From Massilia sp. 9I (GTDB lineage Bacteria > Pseudomonadota > Gammaproteobacteria > Burkholderiales > Burkholderiaceae_D), in assembly GCF_902506415.1 (NCBI RefSeq), contig NZ_LR733275.1:755651-819650 (forward strand): a stretch of DNA of 64,000 bases. Reading direction: 5' to 3'. Both the position numbers and the translations under genes were made by a program. Of the stretch, positions 44,975 to 53,824 are shown piece after piece (positions within the stretch are counted from its first letter, which is position 1; each line of letters opens with the position of its first letter). Below the pieces are notes generated by a model, which saw only the letters and a program-made list of their open reading frames with translations, made no database searches and had not been told where the DNA came from.

Positions 44975-45940
44975 TTGGACCCCATCGGCACCTTCGGTGC
45001 ATCCCCCTACGCCACGCGCGACCTGCAGCTGTTCCGCGACGCCGACGACCCGGCCGTCACGGCGGCGCTCGCCTCGTGCTCGGTGATACGGGTGGCGGCC
45101 GGCCAGCGGGTCGAGGACGGCTTGCGGGCGCGCCTCTACATCGTGCTCTCGGGCACGCTGGAAGTGGCGCCGGATGACCACAGCGGCAACGAGGACAGCG
45201 GGGTGACCCGTGTCCTGCCCGGCGAAAGCGTGGGCGAACAGGCCGTGCTGGACGACGCCGTCAACCTGGCCGCGATGACCGCGCTGGAAGACTGCGAGCT
45301 CTTGGTGATCGAACCGGAGCTGGTGTGGCAGCTGATCGACCGCTCGAACGTGCTGGCGCGTAACCTGCTGCGCCTGCTCTCTTTCCGCGTGCGCGCCGCC
45401 AATGCCCAGCTGAAGCGCCGCCAGAAGCTGGGCGAGTTCTACCGCCAGCTCTCGCTCAACGACGGCCTGACCGGTCTCTACAACCGCGCCTGGCTCAACG
45501 AAATGCTGCCCAAGCTGGCCGCCCGCGCGCGCCAGGACAGCAGCCCGCTGTCGGTCATCATGATCGACCTCGACCACTTCAAGCGCTTCAACGACACCCA
45601 CGGCCACATCGCCGGCGACGCCGCCCTGTCGAGCGCGGCCGCCGTGATCCGCGAATCGCTGCGGCCCTCGGACTTCGCGGTCCGCTACGGCGGCGAAGAG
45701 CTGATGGCGGTGCTGCCCGATACCCAGACCGGCCTCGCCGAAATGGTGGCGCAGCGCCTGGCCGAACGGCTGCGCACGGCCGTGGTGTTCCCGGACATGC
45801 GCCTGCCCCTGCCCCACATTACCGGCTCCTTCGGAGTCGCCTGCCTGCCCTTTGGCGGCAACGAGCACGACCTGGTGGCGGCCGCCGACGCCGCGCTGTA
45901 CCGCGCCAAGGAAGCCGGACGCGACCGCGTCAGCATCTAG
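44975..45940 (+). CDS. Diguanylate cyclase with cyclic-nucleotide-binding-like sensor
   Basis: 321 residues. Residues 15-130 are a cNMP-binding-like domain (RLYIVLSGTLEVAPDD, VLPGESVGEQAVLDD). A short linker leads to a GGDEF domain from about residue 165: LTGLYNRAWLNE, MIDLDHFKRFNDTHGH, and the active site YGGEELMAVLP. The inhibitory I-site RPSD lies five residues before GGEEL, so product feedback is expected. It makes c-di-GMP. The likely start is TTG 44975 after AAGAGA. Confidence 0.9.
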   Translation: MDPIGTFGASPYATRDLQLFRDADDPAVTAALASCSVIRVAAGQRVEDGLRARLYIVLSGTLEVAPDDHSGNEDSGVTRVLPGESVGEQAVLDDAVNLAAMTALEDCELLVIEPELVWQLIDRSNVLARNLLRLLSFRVRAANAQLKRRQKLGEFYRQLSLNDGLTGLYNRAWLNEMLPKLAARARQDSSPLSVIMIDLDHFKRFNDTHGHIAGDAALSSAAAVIRESLRPSDFAVRYGGEELMAVLPDTQTGLAEMVAQRLAERLRTAVVFPDMRLPLPHITGSFGVACLPFGGNEHDLVAAADAALYRAKEAGRDRVSI

Positions 45941-46026
45941 TCCAGGCCAAGACCGCTGCTCGCAACGGCTGACGCCGCGCGGATTCTATGCCACCATGGC
46001 GCCTGCCCGCTATACCAGAACAATAC

Positions 46027-47475
46027 ATGAGCACGCATACCTTCCTCTGGCACGACTATGAAACCTTCGGCGCGACCCCGCGCCGCGACCGCCCAGCCCA
46101 GTTCGCGGCCATCCGCACCGACGCCGACCTGAACGAGATCGGCGAGCCGATCATGCTGTACTGCCAGCCGGCGCCGGACTTCCTGCCCGACCCGCAATCC
46201 TGCCTGATCACCGGCATCACGCCCCAGCACTGCCTGGAACAAGGCGTGCCGGAACATGAATTCGCGCGCCGGATCGAGGCCGCCTTCAGCGAGCCGGGTA
46301 CGGTCGGCGTCGGGTACAACACGATCCGCTTCGACGACGAAGTGACGCGCCACCTGTTCTGGCGCAACCTGATCGACCCTTATGCGCGCGAATGGCAAAA
46401 CGGCTGCGGCCGCTGGGACTTGCTGGACGTGGTGCGCATGACCTATGCGCTGCGCCCGGACGGCATCGAGTGGCCGCGCAAGGAAGACGGCAAGCCGAGC
46501 TTCCGGCTGGAACACCTCACCGCCGCCAACGGTCTGTCGCACGAGGCTGCGCACGATGCGCTGTCCGATGTGCGCGCCACCATCGCCCTCGCCCGCCTGA
46601 TCCGCAGGGCGCAGCCCAAGCTGTTCGACTTCTGCCTGGAACTGCGCCGCAAGGACCGGGTCGCCGCCGAGATGGGCCTGCACCTCGATCCCGCGCAGCG
46701 CCAGCCCTTCCTGCACGTCTCCGGCATGTTTCCGGTCGAGTACGGCTGCCTGGGCCTGGTGTACCCGCTGGCGCAGCACCCGACCAACAAGAACGAGATC
46801 CTGGTATGGGACTGCCGCCACGATCCGTCGGAACTGTTCGACCTGGACGTCGAGACGATCCGCACCCGCCTGTTCACGCGCAGCGCCGACATGCCGGAAG
46901 GGATGACGCGGCTGCCGATCAAGAGCGTCCACCTGAACAAGTCGCCGATGCTGGTCGGGAACCTGAAAACCCTGCACCCGAGCATGGCCACGCGCTGGGA
47001 CATCGATCTCGAGCGCGCACGCGCGCATGCGGCGCTGGCCGCTGGCGGACGCAACATGGCGGCGATCTGGGCCGAGGTGTTCAAGAAACCCGCTGCCACG
47101 GACGAAGTCGACGTGGACGAAGACCTGTACGGTGGCTTCGTGGGCAATGGCGACCGCCGCAAGCTGGAATCGCTGCGCCACGAAAAGCCTGAAGCGCTGG
47201 CCGGCATGCGGCCCTCGTTCGAGGACGAGCGCCTGGGCGAGCTGTTCTTCCGTTACCGCGCGCGCAACTTCCCGCAGACCCTGTCGGAAGCAGAAATGCA
47301 GCAGTGGGAAGCCCATCGGGCGGCGCGCCTGTTCGACGGGGCCAATGGAGCGCGCACCGTGGATCAACTATTCGGGGAGATCGACGCGCTGTCGGAGACC
47401 GCGGACGAGCGGGCGGAGGAGATCCTCGGCGCGCTGTATGACTATGCGGAGATGATTGCGCCGAGCAGGTATTAA
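46027..47475 (+). CDS. sbcB: Exodeoxyribonuclease I
   Basis: 482 residues. A 3'-5' single-strand DNA exonuclease of the DnaQ fold: TFLWHDYETFGATPRRDRPA opens the exonuclease domain (ExoI motif), with NGLSHEAAHDALSDVRATIA as ExoIII. C-terminal SH3-like and helical domains follow, to the end. Length and layout match E. coli SbcB (475 residues). ATG 46027 fits the family start; an upstream in-frame ATG does not. Acts in mismatch repair and recombination. Confidence 0.95.
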   Translation: MSTHTFLWHDYETFGATPRRDRPAQFAAIRTDADLNEIGEPIMLYCQPAPDFLPDPQSCLITGITPQHCLEQGVPEHEFARRIEAAFSEPGTVGVGYNTIRFDDEVTRHLFWRNLIDPYAREWQNGCGRWDLLDVVRMTYALRPDGIEWPRKEDGKPSFRLEHLTAANGLSHEAAHDALSDVRATIALARLIRRAQPKLFDFCLELRRKDRVAAEMGLHLDPAQRQPFLHVSGMFPVEYGCLGLVYPLAQHPTNKNEILVWDCRHDPSELFDLDVETIRTRLFTRSADMPEGMTRLPIKSVHLNKSPMLVGNLKTLHPSMATRWDIDLERARAHAALAAGGRNMAAIWAEVFKKPAATDEVDVDEDLYGGFVGNGDRRKLESLRHEKPEALAGMRPSFEDERLGELFFRYRARNFPQTLSEAEMQQWEAHRAARLFDGANGARTVDQLFGEIDALSETADERAEEILGALYDYAEMIAPSRY

Positions 47476-47540
47476 GATTCTCGAGGCTGAGTCCCAATGG
47501 CGGCTTGGGCGCGTTCTCGGTGCCCGGCCAGTTGAACACT

Positions 47541-47568
47541 TTCCCGGGCCTCTGCAGCCGCCCGGGAA
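47541..47568 (+). other. Stem-loop between sbcB and the ExbD-like gene
   Basis: Stem ttcccgggc with gcccgggaa, ten-base loop, 66 bases after the sbcB stop and 12 bases before the stop of the convergent gene. No T-run. A transcript-end structure for either strand. Confidence 0.45.
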
Positions 47569-47579
47569 CGGGCGCATCG

Positions 47580-47876
47580 TCACATACGCGACGAGGGATG
47601 TCGGTCCTTTAATTCTCCAAAGGACACGACGTCACCATCATCGGTTGTCCACCGCAGGTTTTCGACTGGCACGCCGACACGTTGGCTGGCATAGATCACC
47701 GTACCTATGCCTTTGTAATGCTCAGCCGGTCTGGACTCGATGAGAAGAATGAAGTTCGGATCGCTGTGCAGTGCCGATGCAAGTGCATCAGCAACCTCAT
47801 CCATTCCAATCAATCGGCGACCGTCGATCACGATGGTTGTATCGTCTACAACGACTGCAGAAATCAGACGGTTCAT
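47580..47876 (-). CDS. Soluble ExbD/TolR-like domain protein, 98 residues
   Basis: Residues 7-70 look like the periplasmic domain of ExbD: VVVDDTTIVIDGRRLIGMDE, FILLIESRPAEHYKGIGTVI, YASQRVGVPVENLRW. The membrane helix that real ExbD proteins have is absent, so it cannot sit in a standard ExbB/ExbD complex. It ends two bases before the stop of pyrF and reads in the same direction. The family call is by pattern only. Confidence 0.6.
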   Translation of the reverse strand: MNRLISAVVVDDTTIVIDGRRLIGMDEVADALASALHSDPNFILLIESRPAEHYKGIGTVIYASQRVGVPVENLRWTTDDGDVVSFGELKDRHPSSRM

Positions 47877-47878
47877 GT

Positions 47879-48700
47879 CTAGCTGCGCGCGGCGTTGATC
47901 GCGTCGCGGGTCTCGCGTGCAACGCGGCGGGCGGCTGCCGCGAAATCCTCACCCGCCTGCGGCGCCGCATACAGGATCGCGCGCGAGGAATTGATCATCA
48001 TCCCGGTGCCGTTCGCCGTGCGTCCCGCCTTGACGGTCGCCTCCACATCCCCGCCCTGCGCCCCGACACCGGGGATCAGGAGCGGCATGTCGCCCACCAG
48101 CTTGCGCACCTGCGCGATCTCTTCCGGGAAGGTCGCGCCGACCACCAGCGCCAGCTGGCCATTGCGGTTCCACTTCTCGGCCACGAGCTGGGCCACGTGC
48201 TGGTACAGCGGGCGGCCGCCCACGTCCAGGAACTGCAGGTCGGAGCCGCCTGCATTCGAGGTACGGCACAGCACAATCACGCCGCGGTCCGCCCATTCCA
48301 GGTAGGGCTCGACCGAATCGAAGCCCATGTAGGGGCTGACCGTCACCGCATCCGCGCCGTAGCGCTCGAAGGCTTCGCGCGCATACTGGTGGGCGGTGGC
48401 GCCGATGTCGCCGCGCTTGGCGTCGAGCACCAGTGGGATGTGCGGATATGTGTCGCGCAGGTAGGTGCAGATTTCTTCCAGTTGGGCCTCGGCGCCGAGC
48501 GCGGCGAAGTAGGCGATCTGCGGCTTGAAGGCGCAGGCCAGGTCGCTGGTGGCGTCGATGATCGCCTTGCAGAACTGGACGATGGCGTCCGGTTGCCCCT
48601 GCAGATGCGCCGGGAAGCGCGCCAGGTCCGGATCGAGCCCAACGCACAGCAGGGAATTGTTGCGGGTCCATGCAGCGGAAAGTTTGTCGATGAAATTCAC
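47879..48700 (-). CDS. pyrF: Orotidine-5'-phosphate decarboxylase
   Basis: 273 residues, the longer (type 2) bacterial form. Last step of UMP synthesis. Catalytic motif [13 protein letters not shown] near residue 93, with phosphate contacts in [10 protein letters not shown] and [24 protein letters not shown] is near the N-terminus. The small ExbD-like gene follows after two bases. Confidence 0.95.
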   Translation of the reverse strand: MNFIDKLSAAWTRNNSLLCVGLDPDLARFPAHLQGQPDAIVQFCKAIIDATSDLACAFKPQIAYFAALGAEAQLEEICTYLRDTYPHIPLVLDAKRGDIGATAHQYAREAFERYGADAVTVSPYMGFDSVEPYLEWADRGVIVLCRTSNAGGSDLQFLDVGGRPLYQHVAQLVAEKWNRNGQLALVVGATFPEEIAQVRKLVGDMPLLIPGVGAQGGDVEATVKAGRTANGTGMMINSSRAILYAAPQAGEDFAAAARRVARETRDAINAARS

Positions 48701-48833
48701 GTCGGGGCCCCTTGTCAGTCGATTATTGCGAACCCGCTATTGTACCTGCCAGTCATCGGACGGGCCGCAGGCCGTGGACGATGCGCCAAAAGATCTTTAC
48801 ATCATGTATATTTTGACCATTCGACAACTTGCC

Positions 48834-49460
48834 ATGGACAAAACGATCATGACATCTACCCTCTTCTCCCGCTGGACCCGCACCCTGGCCGTGGCCGTTC
48901 TCACCGGTACCCTGCTGTCCGGCTGCGGCTACAACGAGTTCCAGACCAAGGACGAGGCGACCAAGGCAGCCTGGGGCGAGGTGGTGAACCAGTACCAGCG
49001 CCGCGCCGACCTGATTCCGAATCTGGTCAACACCGTGAAAGGCTATGCCTCGCACGAGCGCGAGACCCTCGAGGCGGTCACGCGCGCCCGCGCCGCGGCC
49101 ACCAGCTTCCAGATCACGCCGGAAGTGCTGAACAATCCCGAAGCCTTCCAGAAGTTCCAGCAGGTGCAGGGCGAGCTGTCCGGCGCGCTGTCGCGCCTGA
49201 TGGCCGTGTCCGAGAAGTACCCGGACCTGAAGGCCGACACCAGCTTCCGCGACCTGCAGTCGCAGCTGGAAGGCACGGAGAACCGCATCACGGTGGCGCG
49301 CCAGCGCTATATCGCGTCGGTGCAGGACTATAACGTCACCGTGCGCAAGTTCCCGACCAACCTGACCGCGATGGCCTTCGGCTACGAGGCCAAGCCCTCG
49401 TTCACGGTCGAGAACGAGAAAGCGATCTCGACGGCGCCGACGGTCAACTTCGGCAAATAA
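48834..49460 (+). CDS. lemA: LemA family lipoprotein
   Basis: 208 residues. A lipoprotein signal with LLSGC box at about residues 27-31, followed by the LemA fold: WGEVVNQYQRRADLIPNLVN, VKGYASHERETLEAVTRARA, FRDLQSQLEGTENRITVARQ, and NLTAMAFGYEAKPSF. A second ATG at 48849 would also give the signal peptide. Part of the common LemA-TPM-TPM gene trio; the role in envelope quality is unclear. Confidence 0.93.
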   Translation: MDKTIMTSTLFSRWTRTLAVAVLTGTLLSGCGYNEFQTKDEATKAAWGEVVNQYQRRADLIPNLVNTVKGYASHERETLEAVTRARAAATSFQITPEVLNNPEAFQKFQQVQGELSGALSRLMAVSEKYPDLKADTSFRDLQSQLEGTENRITVARQRYIASVQDYNVTVRKFPTNLTAMAFGYEAKPSFTVENEKAISTAPTVNFGK

Positions 49461-49473
49461 GGACAGGCACACG

Positions 49474-50321
49474 ATGCACGCGTCGAGCGGCCGTTTCTTG
49501 CGTTCCCTGTGGGCCTTGCTGCTGGCTTTCGTGCTGGCCGCGCCCGCGTTTGCCCAGCTCAAGCAGGTTCCGGCCTTGAGCGGGCGCGTGGTCGACGAAG
49601 CCGGCATGCTCGACGCCAGCCAGCGCGAGCGCTTGAGCGCCGTGCTGGCCGACTATGAGGCGCGCACCGGCAGCCAGATCGCGGTGTTGCTGGTGAAATC
49701 GACCGAACCGGAAGCCATCGAGCAGTTCAGCATCCGCGTCACCGACGCCTGGAAGCTGGGACGCAAGGGCGTCGATGACGGCGTGCTCCTGATGGTGGCG
49801 CGCGACAACCCGAGCGCGCTGCGCCGGCTGCGCATCGAGGCCGGACGCGGGGTGCAGGGCGTGCTCACCGACGCGCAGTCGAAACGCATCCTGCAGGACG
49901 TGATCGCACCGCACTTCCGCCAGAACCATTATTACGAAGGCCTGGTGGCCGGCGTTGGCGCCATCGCCACCTTGCTGAACCAGGAAAAATTCCCGGCCCC
50001 GGCACAGCAACAGCTGCCGCAGCGCCAGGTGCAGCAGGACAGCGGCGGCTTTTCGCTGTTCGGCATCATTCCCCTCATCATCGGCTTCTTCCTGCTGCGC
50101 TCGATCTTCCGTCCACGCCGCAGCCGGCTGTCCCCGCATCATTGGGGGCGCAACAGCAGTGGCCTGGGCAATGTCGCCACCGGCATCATCCTTGGCAACA
50201 TCATGAGCGGCATGGGGCGCGGTGGCGGCGGCTTCGGCGGCGGTGGGGGCGGCTTTGGCGCGCCGGCTTCTCCGGCGGCGGGGGCAGCGTCGACGGCGGC
50301 GGCGCCTCGGGAGCCTGGTAA
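49474..50321 (+). CDS. TPM-domain membrane protein (YgcG-like), tail frameshifted
   Basis: Signal peptide (LWALLLAFVLAAPAFAQ), then a TPM domain (residues 30-165: LSGRVVDEAGMLDASQRERL, SQIAVLLVKSTEPEAIEQF, DDGVLLMVARDN), a transmembrane helix near 195 and a glycine-rich tail. In the frame of the start, the tail turns to nonsense after GGFG near 50260 and would run over the next gene. In the frame that ends at TAA 50319-50321 it reads the normal GFSGGGGS ... GASGAW. One base, probably a G at ggcgcgcc (50257-50264), seems missing. The end coordinate is the expected native stop, which overlaps the next ATG (TAATG). Confidence 0.82.
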
Positions 50322-50830
50322 TGGGTATTGGACAAAACATCAAGCGCGCCTGGCGCCACCTGGGCAGCAGCAGCGCGGACGCCAAGCGCGCCTTCCCGGA
50401 AGCGACGCTCACGGCGATCACGGAAGCCATCACGGCCGGCGAGCAGACCCACCGCGGCGAAGTGCGCCTGATCGTCGAAAAGGCCCTGCCCTTCGACGAC
50501 GCCTGGGACGGCGTGAGCAACCGCCAGCGTGCCCTGGCCCTGTTCGCCGACTACGGCGTGTGGGACACCGAGGACAACTGCGGTGTGCTCATCTACATCA
50601 ACCTGGCCGAGCACAAGGTGGACATCGTCGCCGACCGCGGCATCGACCGCAGGATCGACAGCGCCACCTGGCAGGCGGTATGCCGCACCATGACCGAAGG
50701 TTTCAGGGACGGCCAATTCCACGATGCGACCCTGGGCGCGGTCAAGCAGGTGAACGAGCTGCTGCGCCAGCACTTCCCGGCCAACGGCAGCCGCGCCAAC
50801 GAATTGCCCGACAAGCCGCTGATGCTGTAA
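50321..50830 (+). CDS. TPM-domain protein without signal peptide
   Basis: 169 residues. Companion of the YgcG-like protein in LemA operons: MGIGQNIKRAWRHLG, FPEATLTAITEAITAGEQTH, EVRLIVEKALPFDDAW, ALFADYGVWDTEDNCGVLIY and HKVDIVADRGIDRRID are typical of this TPM subgroup. Probably cytoplasmic or membrane-associated. ATG 50321 overlaps the stop of the previous gene (TAATG), so the two are translationally coupled. Confidence 0.9.
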   Translation: MGIGQNIKRAWRHLGSSSADAKRAFPEATLTAITEAITAGEQTHRGEVRLIVEKALPFDDAWDGVSNRQRALALFADYGVWDTEDNCGVLIYINLAEHKVDIVADRGIDRRIDSATWQAVCRTMTEGFRDGQFHDATLGAVKQVNELLRQHFPANGSRANELPDKPLML

Positions 50831-50896
50831 GGTGTGCGTATGCGCGGGGCACGCGGCCCGGCGGCGCAGCGACCAGGCTTTCAAGGCGGGCACATC

Positions 50897-51451
50897 ATGG
50901 ATAGCGCTCTGGCATCTCCAGGTAAATCCGTTTCGCCGTGGTTGGCGCGCTGGCGCTCCCTGCGCGAACGGCATCCCTACCGCGCCGCGCTGGCGCTGGG
51001 CAGCAGCATGGGTCCGCTGGGCCTGCTCTGCGCCGCCATCGCCTACCAGCTCGCCGGATTTTTCCTGCCGCCCGAACTATGGGGCAGCTCGGCCGCGAGC
51101 GGACTGCGCTGGTTCAGCCCCGCCGGCATGGTGGTCATGGTCCTTGTCTACGCACCGCTCCTCGAGACCCTCGCGCAATGGCTGCCGATTGAAATTGCGC
51201 GCCGCCTCGACGCCGGCCCGCTCGTGTGGGTACTGTCTAGCGCGCTCCTGTTCGGCTTCGGCCACTACGTGAACGGCGGCCCGCTGCACGGGATCACCAG
51301 CTTCTGCACCGGGATCGTGCTCGCCTGCGCGTATGCGGCGCTGCGGCGCGAGGGCGTCGGTCCTGCCTATGTCGCCGCCGCCAGTGCGCATGCGGTCCAG
51401 AACGGGATGGTCATCGGCATCTCCGTGCTCCAGGCGACGGGTGCCGCATAG
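50897..51451 (+). CDS. CPBP-family membrane protein, motif-degenerate
   Basis: 184 residues, about five transmembrane helices. CPBP/Abi protease pattern: motif 2 as FGFGHYVNG and motif 3 as SAHAVQNG are present, but motif 1, usually two adjacent Glu, reads YAPLLETLAQW with only one Glu. It may be an inactive or altered member. ATG 50897 is preferred; an in-frame ATG at 50834 gives an unlikely N-terminus. Neighbours do not suggest a bacteriocin-immunity role. Confidence 0.75.
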   Translation: MDSALASPGKSVSPWLARWRSLRERHPYRAALALGSSMGPLGLLCAAIAYQLAGFFLPPELWGSSAASGLRWFSPAGMVVMVLVYAPLLETLAQWLPIEIARRLDAGPLVWVLSSALLFGFGHYVNGGPLHGITSFCTGIVLACAYAALRREGVGPAYVAAASAHAVQNGMVIGISVLQATGAA

Positions 51452-51538
51452 GCTTGCGGAGGCTGCGGCCGGGACGGAATGGCCGGCGGCTTTCGAGGCT
51501 GGCTACAATGGCGGCTTTTAATGCTACGAAAGAGCGCC

Positions 51539-52303
51539 ATGAGACTAGCCAACAAAACCGCGATCGTGACCGGCGCCAGCCAGGGCATCGGCCTTGCCTG
51601 CGCCACCCGCCTGGTGCAGGAAGGCGCGCGTGTGATGCTCGTCGACGTCCGTCCCGAAGGCGCGCAGGCTGCCGCCGCACTGGGCGAGGCGGCGCGCTTC
51701 TACCAGGCGGATGTCAGCCTGAAGCCGGAGGTGGATGCGATGATCGCCGCCACGCTGAGCGCCTTCGGCCAGATCGACATCCTGGTCAACAATGCCGGCG
51801 TGACCCATGCGGCCAACTTCCTCGAGCTGGAAGAAGCCGACTTCGACCGCGTCCTGCGCATCAACCTGAAATCGATGTTCCTGTGCAGCCAGGGCGTGGC
51901 GCGCGAGATGGTCAAGCGCCAGGCGGGCTGCATCATCAACATGTCGAGCGTGAATGCCGAGCTGACGATTCCGAACCAGGTGCCCTACGTCGTCTCCAAG
52001 GGCGGCGTCAACCAGCTGACCCGCGTGGCCGCAATCAGCCTTGCGGAACACGGAATCCGCGTGAATGCGATCGGCCCGGGTACGATCCTGACCGAACTGG
52101 CCAAGAAAGCCGTGCTCGGCAGCCCGGAAGCGCGCCACACGATCCTGTCGCGCACGCCCCTGGGACGCTGCGGCGAGCCGGAAGAAGTGGCCTCGATCTG
52201 CGCCTTCCTGGCCAGCGAGGACGCCTCTTACATGACCGGCCAGACCCTGTACGCGGACGGCGGCCGCATGGCGCTGAATTACACGGTGCCGGTGCGCGAA
52301 TAG
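51539..52303 (+). CDS. SDR-family oxidoreductase
   Basis: 254 residues. Classical short-chain dehydrogenase/reductase: TAIVTGASQGIGLACATRL binds the cofactor, ILVNNAGVTHAANF, catalytic Ser in INMSSVNAEL, Tyr-x3-Lys in PYVVSKGGVNQL. The C-terminus ASYMTGQTLYADGGRMAL is usual. The Asp in LVDVRPEG after the second strand favours NAD(H). Substrate unknown. An in-frame start further upstream lacks family support. Confidence 0.92.
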   Translation: MRLANKTAIVTGASQGIGLACATRLVQEGARVMLVDVRPEGAQAAAALGEAARFYQADVSLKPEVDAMIAATLSAFGQIDILVNNAGVTHAANFLELEEADFDRVLRINLKSMFLCSQGVAREMVKRQAGCIINMSSVNAELTIPNQVPYVVSKGGVNQLTRVAAISLAEHGIRVNAIGPGTILTELAKKAVLGSPEARHTILSRTPLGRCGEPEEVASICAFLASEDASYMTGQTLYADGGRMALNYTVPVRE

Positions 52304-52332
52304 AAAATCAGGGGGTGCTTATTGGAACAGAT

Positions 52333-52434
52333 ATGCGAATTATCAATGTCTGGTATCCGTATTCAAAATTGGACGTATATTTGGCGACGCAGCATAATTG
52401 CACCTGTCTCCACTATTCTCCTCCAAGAAAATAG
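52333..52434 (+). CDS. Possible small peptide gene, 33 residues
   Basis: Reads MRIINVWYPYSKLDVYLATQ then a Cys pair in HNCTCLHYSPPRK. It is AT-richer than its surroundings. A TTGGAAC lies upstream of the ATG, and a strong intrinsic terminator begins four bases after its stop. The compact frame-plus-terminator suggests a real peptide or a leader; without homologues this stays a candidate. Confidence 0.35.
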   Translation: MRIINVWYPYSKLDVYLATQHNCTCLHYSPPRK

Positions 52435-52438
52435 TTTT

Positions 52439-52466
52439 AAGCCCGCCTCGAGCGGGCTTTTTTTTG
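52439..52466 (+). terminator. Intrinsic terminator
   Basis: Stem aagcccgc with gcgggctt around a short CTCGA loop, followed by seven to eight T. Terminates the SDR transcript and the 33-residue frame. Confidence 0.92.
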
Positions 52467-52861
52467 TCCCGCCACGCGCGTCCTGCGCCATATTGTTGAG
52501 ATCACTAGCAGCTGGAACAGTTCGCGCGCAAGGGGGTGGCGTTTGATCGCTGTCACGGCGTGGTCACAATCAAGCCATATACTTTGAATCACCTGCCGTA
52601 CACGCAACCGATATGCGTGATGGCAGCAGGTGTGCTGCACGGCGTGCAACACACCAACCGAATTCGCGTCTCTTGGCCCGATCTTGGGTTGTGCCCGTCA
52701 GCTCCTGACGGGCATTTTTTTCTTCATATTGGCAACACGCTAACAAAAAAATCCCGGCACAGCTTGAAGCCGCACGGGATTTGGCTATGATGAAGCTCCC
52801 GCCTTGCAGTTTTCCTTGCCTGCAGGGTTGCGGAGACAACATGATAATGGGAGCCTGTCCT
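52467..52861 (+). ncRNA. Non-coding stretch with a second intrinsic terminator (small RNA candidate)
   Basis: 395 bases without a convincing gene. At 52692-52722 a 10-bp stem tgcccgtcag with ctgacgggca is followed by seven T, a strong plus-strand terminator with no coding frame before it; frames that cross the area run through it. A transcript starting within 52500-52690 would be a small RNA. At 52745-52781 a stem (atcccg with cgggat) has T-run polarity on the minus strand. Promoters are not evident. Confidence 0.4.
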
Positions 52862-53173
52862 ATGAATCTACGTGTATCCGAGACTTACGCGCATCCGCCC
52901 GAAGCCCCCTCGCGCCGCCACCACGCGGACGGCGGCCTGGTGCTGAGCGAACTGAATCCCCATGCCGTCATCGACCAGCTCGACGAAGACAGCGTCCCGC
53001 TGAACCTCCTGACCTTCGGCAGCGTGCGCGAAATCTGTCCCAAGTGCGAGCACACCCACCTGAAGCTGGTGCTGCGGCAGAACAGCGTGCGCATGGCACA
53101 CCTGTTCTGCGCCGATTGCGAAAGCTGTTTCGACGCCCACTATGCGGACGGCGCCCCGGCGCTGACGATCTGA
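52862..53173 (+). CDS. Small zinc-ribbon-like protein, 103 residues
   Basis: Not recognised. After a disordered start (ETYAHPPEAPSRRHHADGG) there is a ribbon pattern: REICPKCEHTHLKLVLRQN then HLFCADCESCFDAHYADG, giving two CxxC pairs able to bind one zinc. ATG 52862 follows GGGAGCC. Neighbours are a VanZ-like gene and the candidate small RNA. No activity known. Confidence 0.75.
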   Translation: MNLRVSETYAHPPEAPSRRHHADGGLVLSELNPHAVIDQLDEDSVPLNLLTFGSVREICPKCEHTHLKLVLRQNSVRMAHLFCADCESCFDAHYADGAPALTI

Positions 53174-53250
53174 GCGCCAGGCGCTCTTCCGGTGTGACAA
53201 GCAAGAAGAATGGCATGGTATCGTTGGCATTTGCCCAACGATCTGCCGCC

Positions 53251-53649
53251 ATGCCCGCTTTCCTGTCGCTCCTGCTGCTCGATCCCCGCCTGCGTTCCGC
53301 CCGTATCAAGGCCGCCCTGCTGCTGTATGCGGGCGTGCTGGTGGCCGGATCAATCCCGGGGGCGCGTGCCGAGGTGGGCGAATTCGCGCCAGGGGTGGTG
53401 CTGCACGGCTTCACCTACGCCTTCCTGGCCCTGCTGTGGTTCCTCGGCAGCACGGGGAGCGGACCGGTGCGCGCCGCCAAGGCGGTGCTGGCGATCGCCC
53501 TGATGGGCGCCGGCGACGAGCTGGTCCAGAGCTTCCTGCCTTACCGCAACGGCGATGTGCGCGACTGGATGGTCGACGTCACCGCCGCCGTGCTGACCAG
53601 CACCCTGCTGGCCGTGCTGCTGCCTCAGGACAGCGTGCGCCAGCGCTGA
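53251..53649 (+). CDS. VanZ-family membrane protein
   Basis: 132 residues, four hydrophobic helices. VanZ-like features: AALLLYAGVLVAGSIPGARA, LHGFTYAFLALLWFLG, MGAGDELVQSFLPYRNGDVR, DWMVDVTAAVLTSTLL. VanZ confers low-level teicoplanin resistance in enterococci, but most family members have unknown roles. An ATG at 53215 would give a longer start. Confidence 0.85.
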   Translation: MPAFLSLLLLDPRLRSARIKAALLLYAGVLVAGSIPGARAEVGEFAPGVVLHGFTYAFLALLWFLGSTGSGPVRAAKAVLAIALMGAGDELVQSFLPYRNGDVRDWMVDVTAAVLTSTLLAVLLPQDSVRQR

Positions 53650-53824
53650 CCTTCCTTCCCCCCGAAAAATCTGCCGCCCTCGTGGCGAGCTTGATTCAGC
53701 TCAGCTTGAACCCGAGTCAGCTGGAACGCTGACGCCTTTCTCCCCTCTCACTCCAGTGGCACGTGGCATCGTCACGCATCCGATTGAACATCCACGATTG
53801 AACATCCACCATAAGGAGTTGATC

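Noticed and set aside
49474..50904. Reading the TPM protein as one 476-residue protein to 50904
   Set aside because: After about 50260 it is out of the glycine-rich frame and overlaps the whole next TPM gene; a one-base deletion explains it better.
52536..52790. Open frame of 84 codons
   Set aside because: Runs straight through a strong intrinsic terminator and has no ribosome site or family resemblance.
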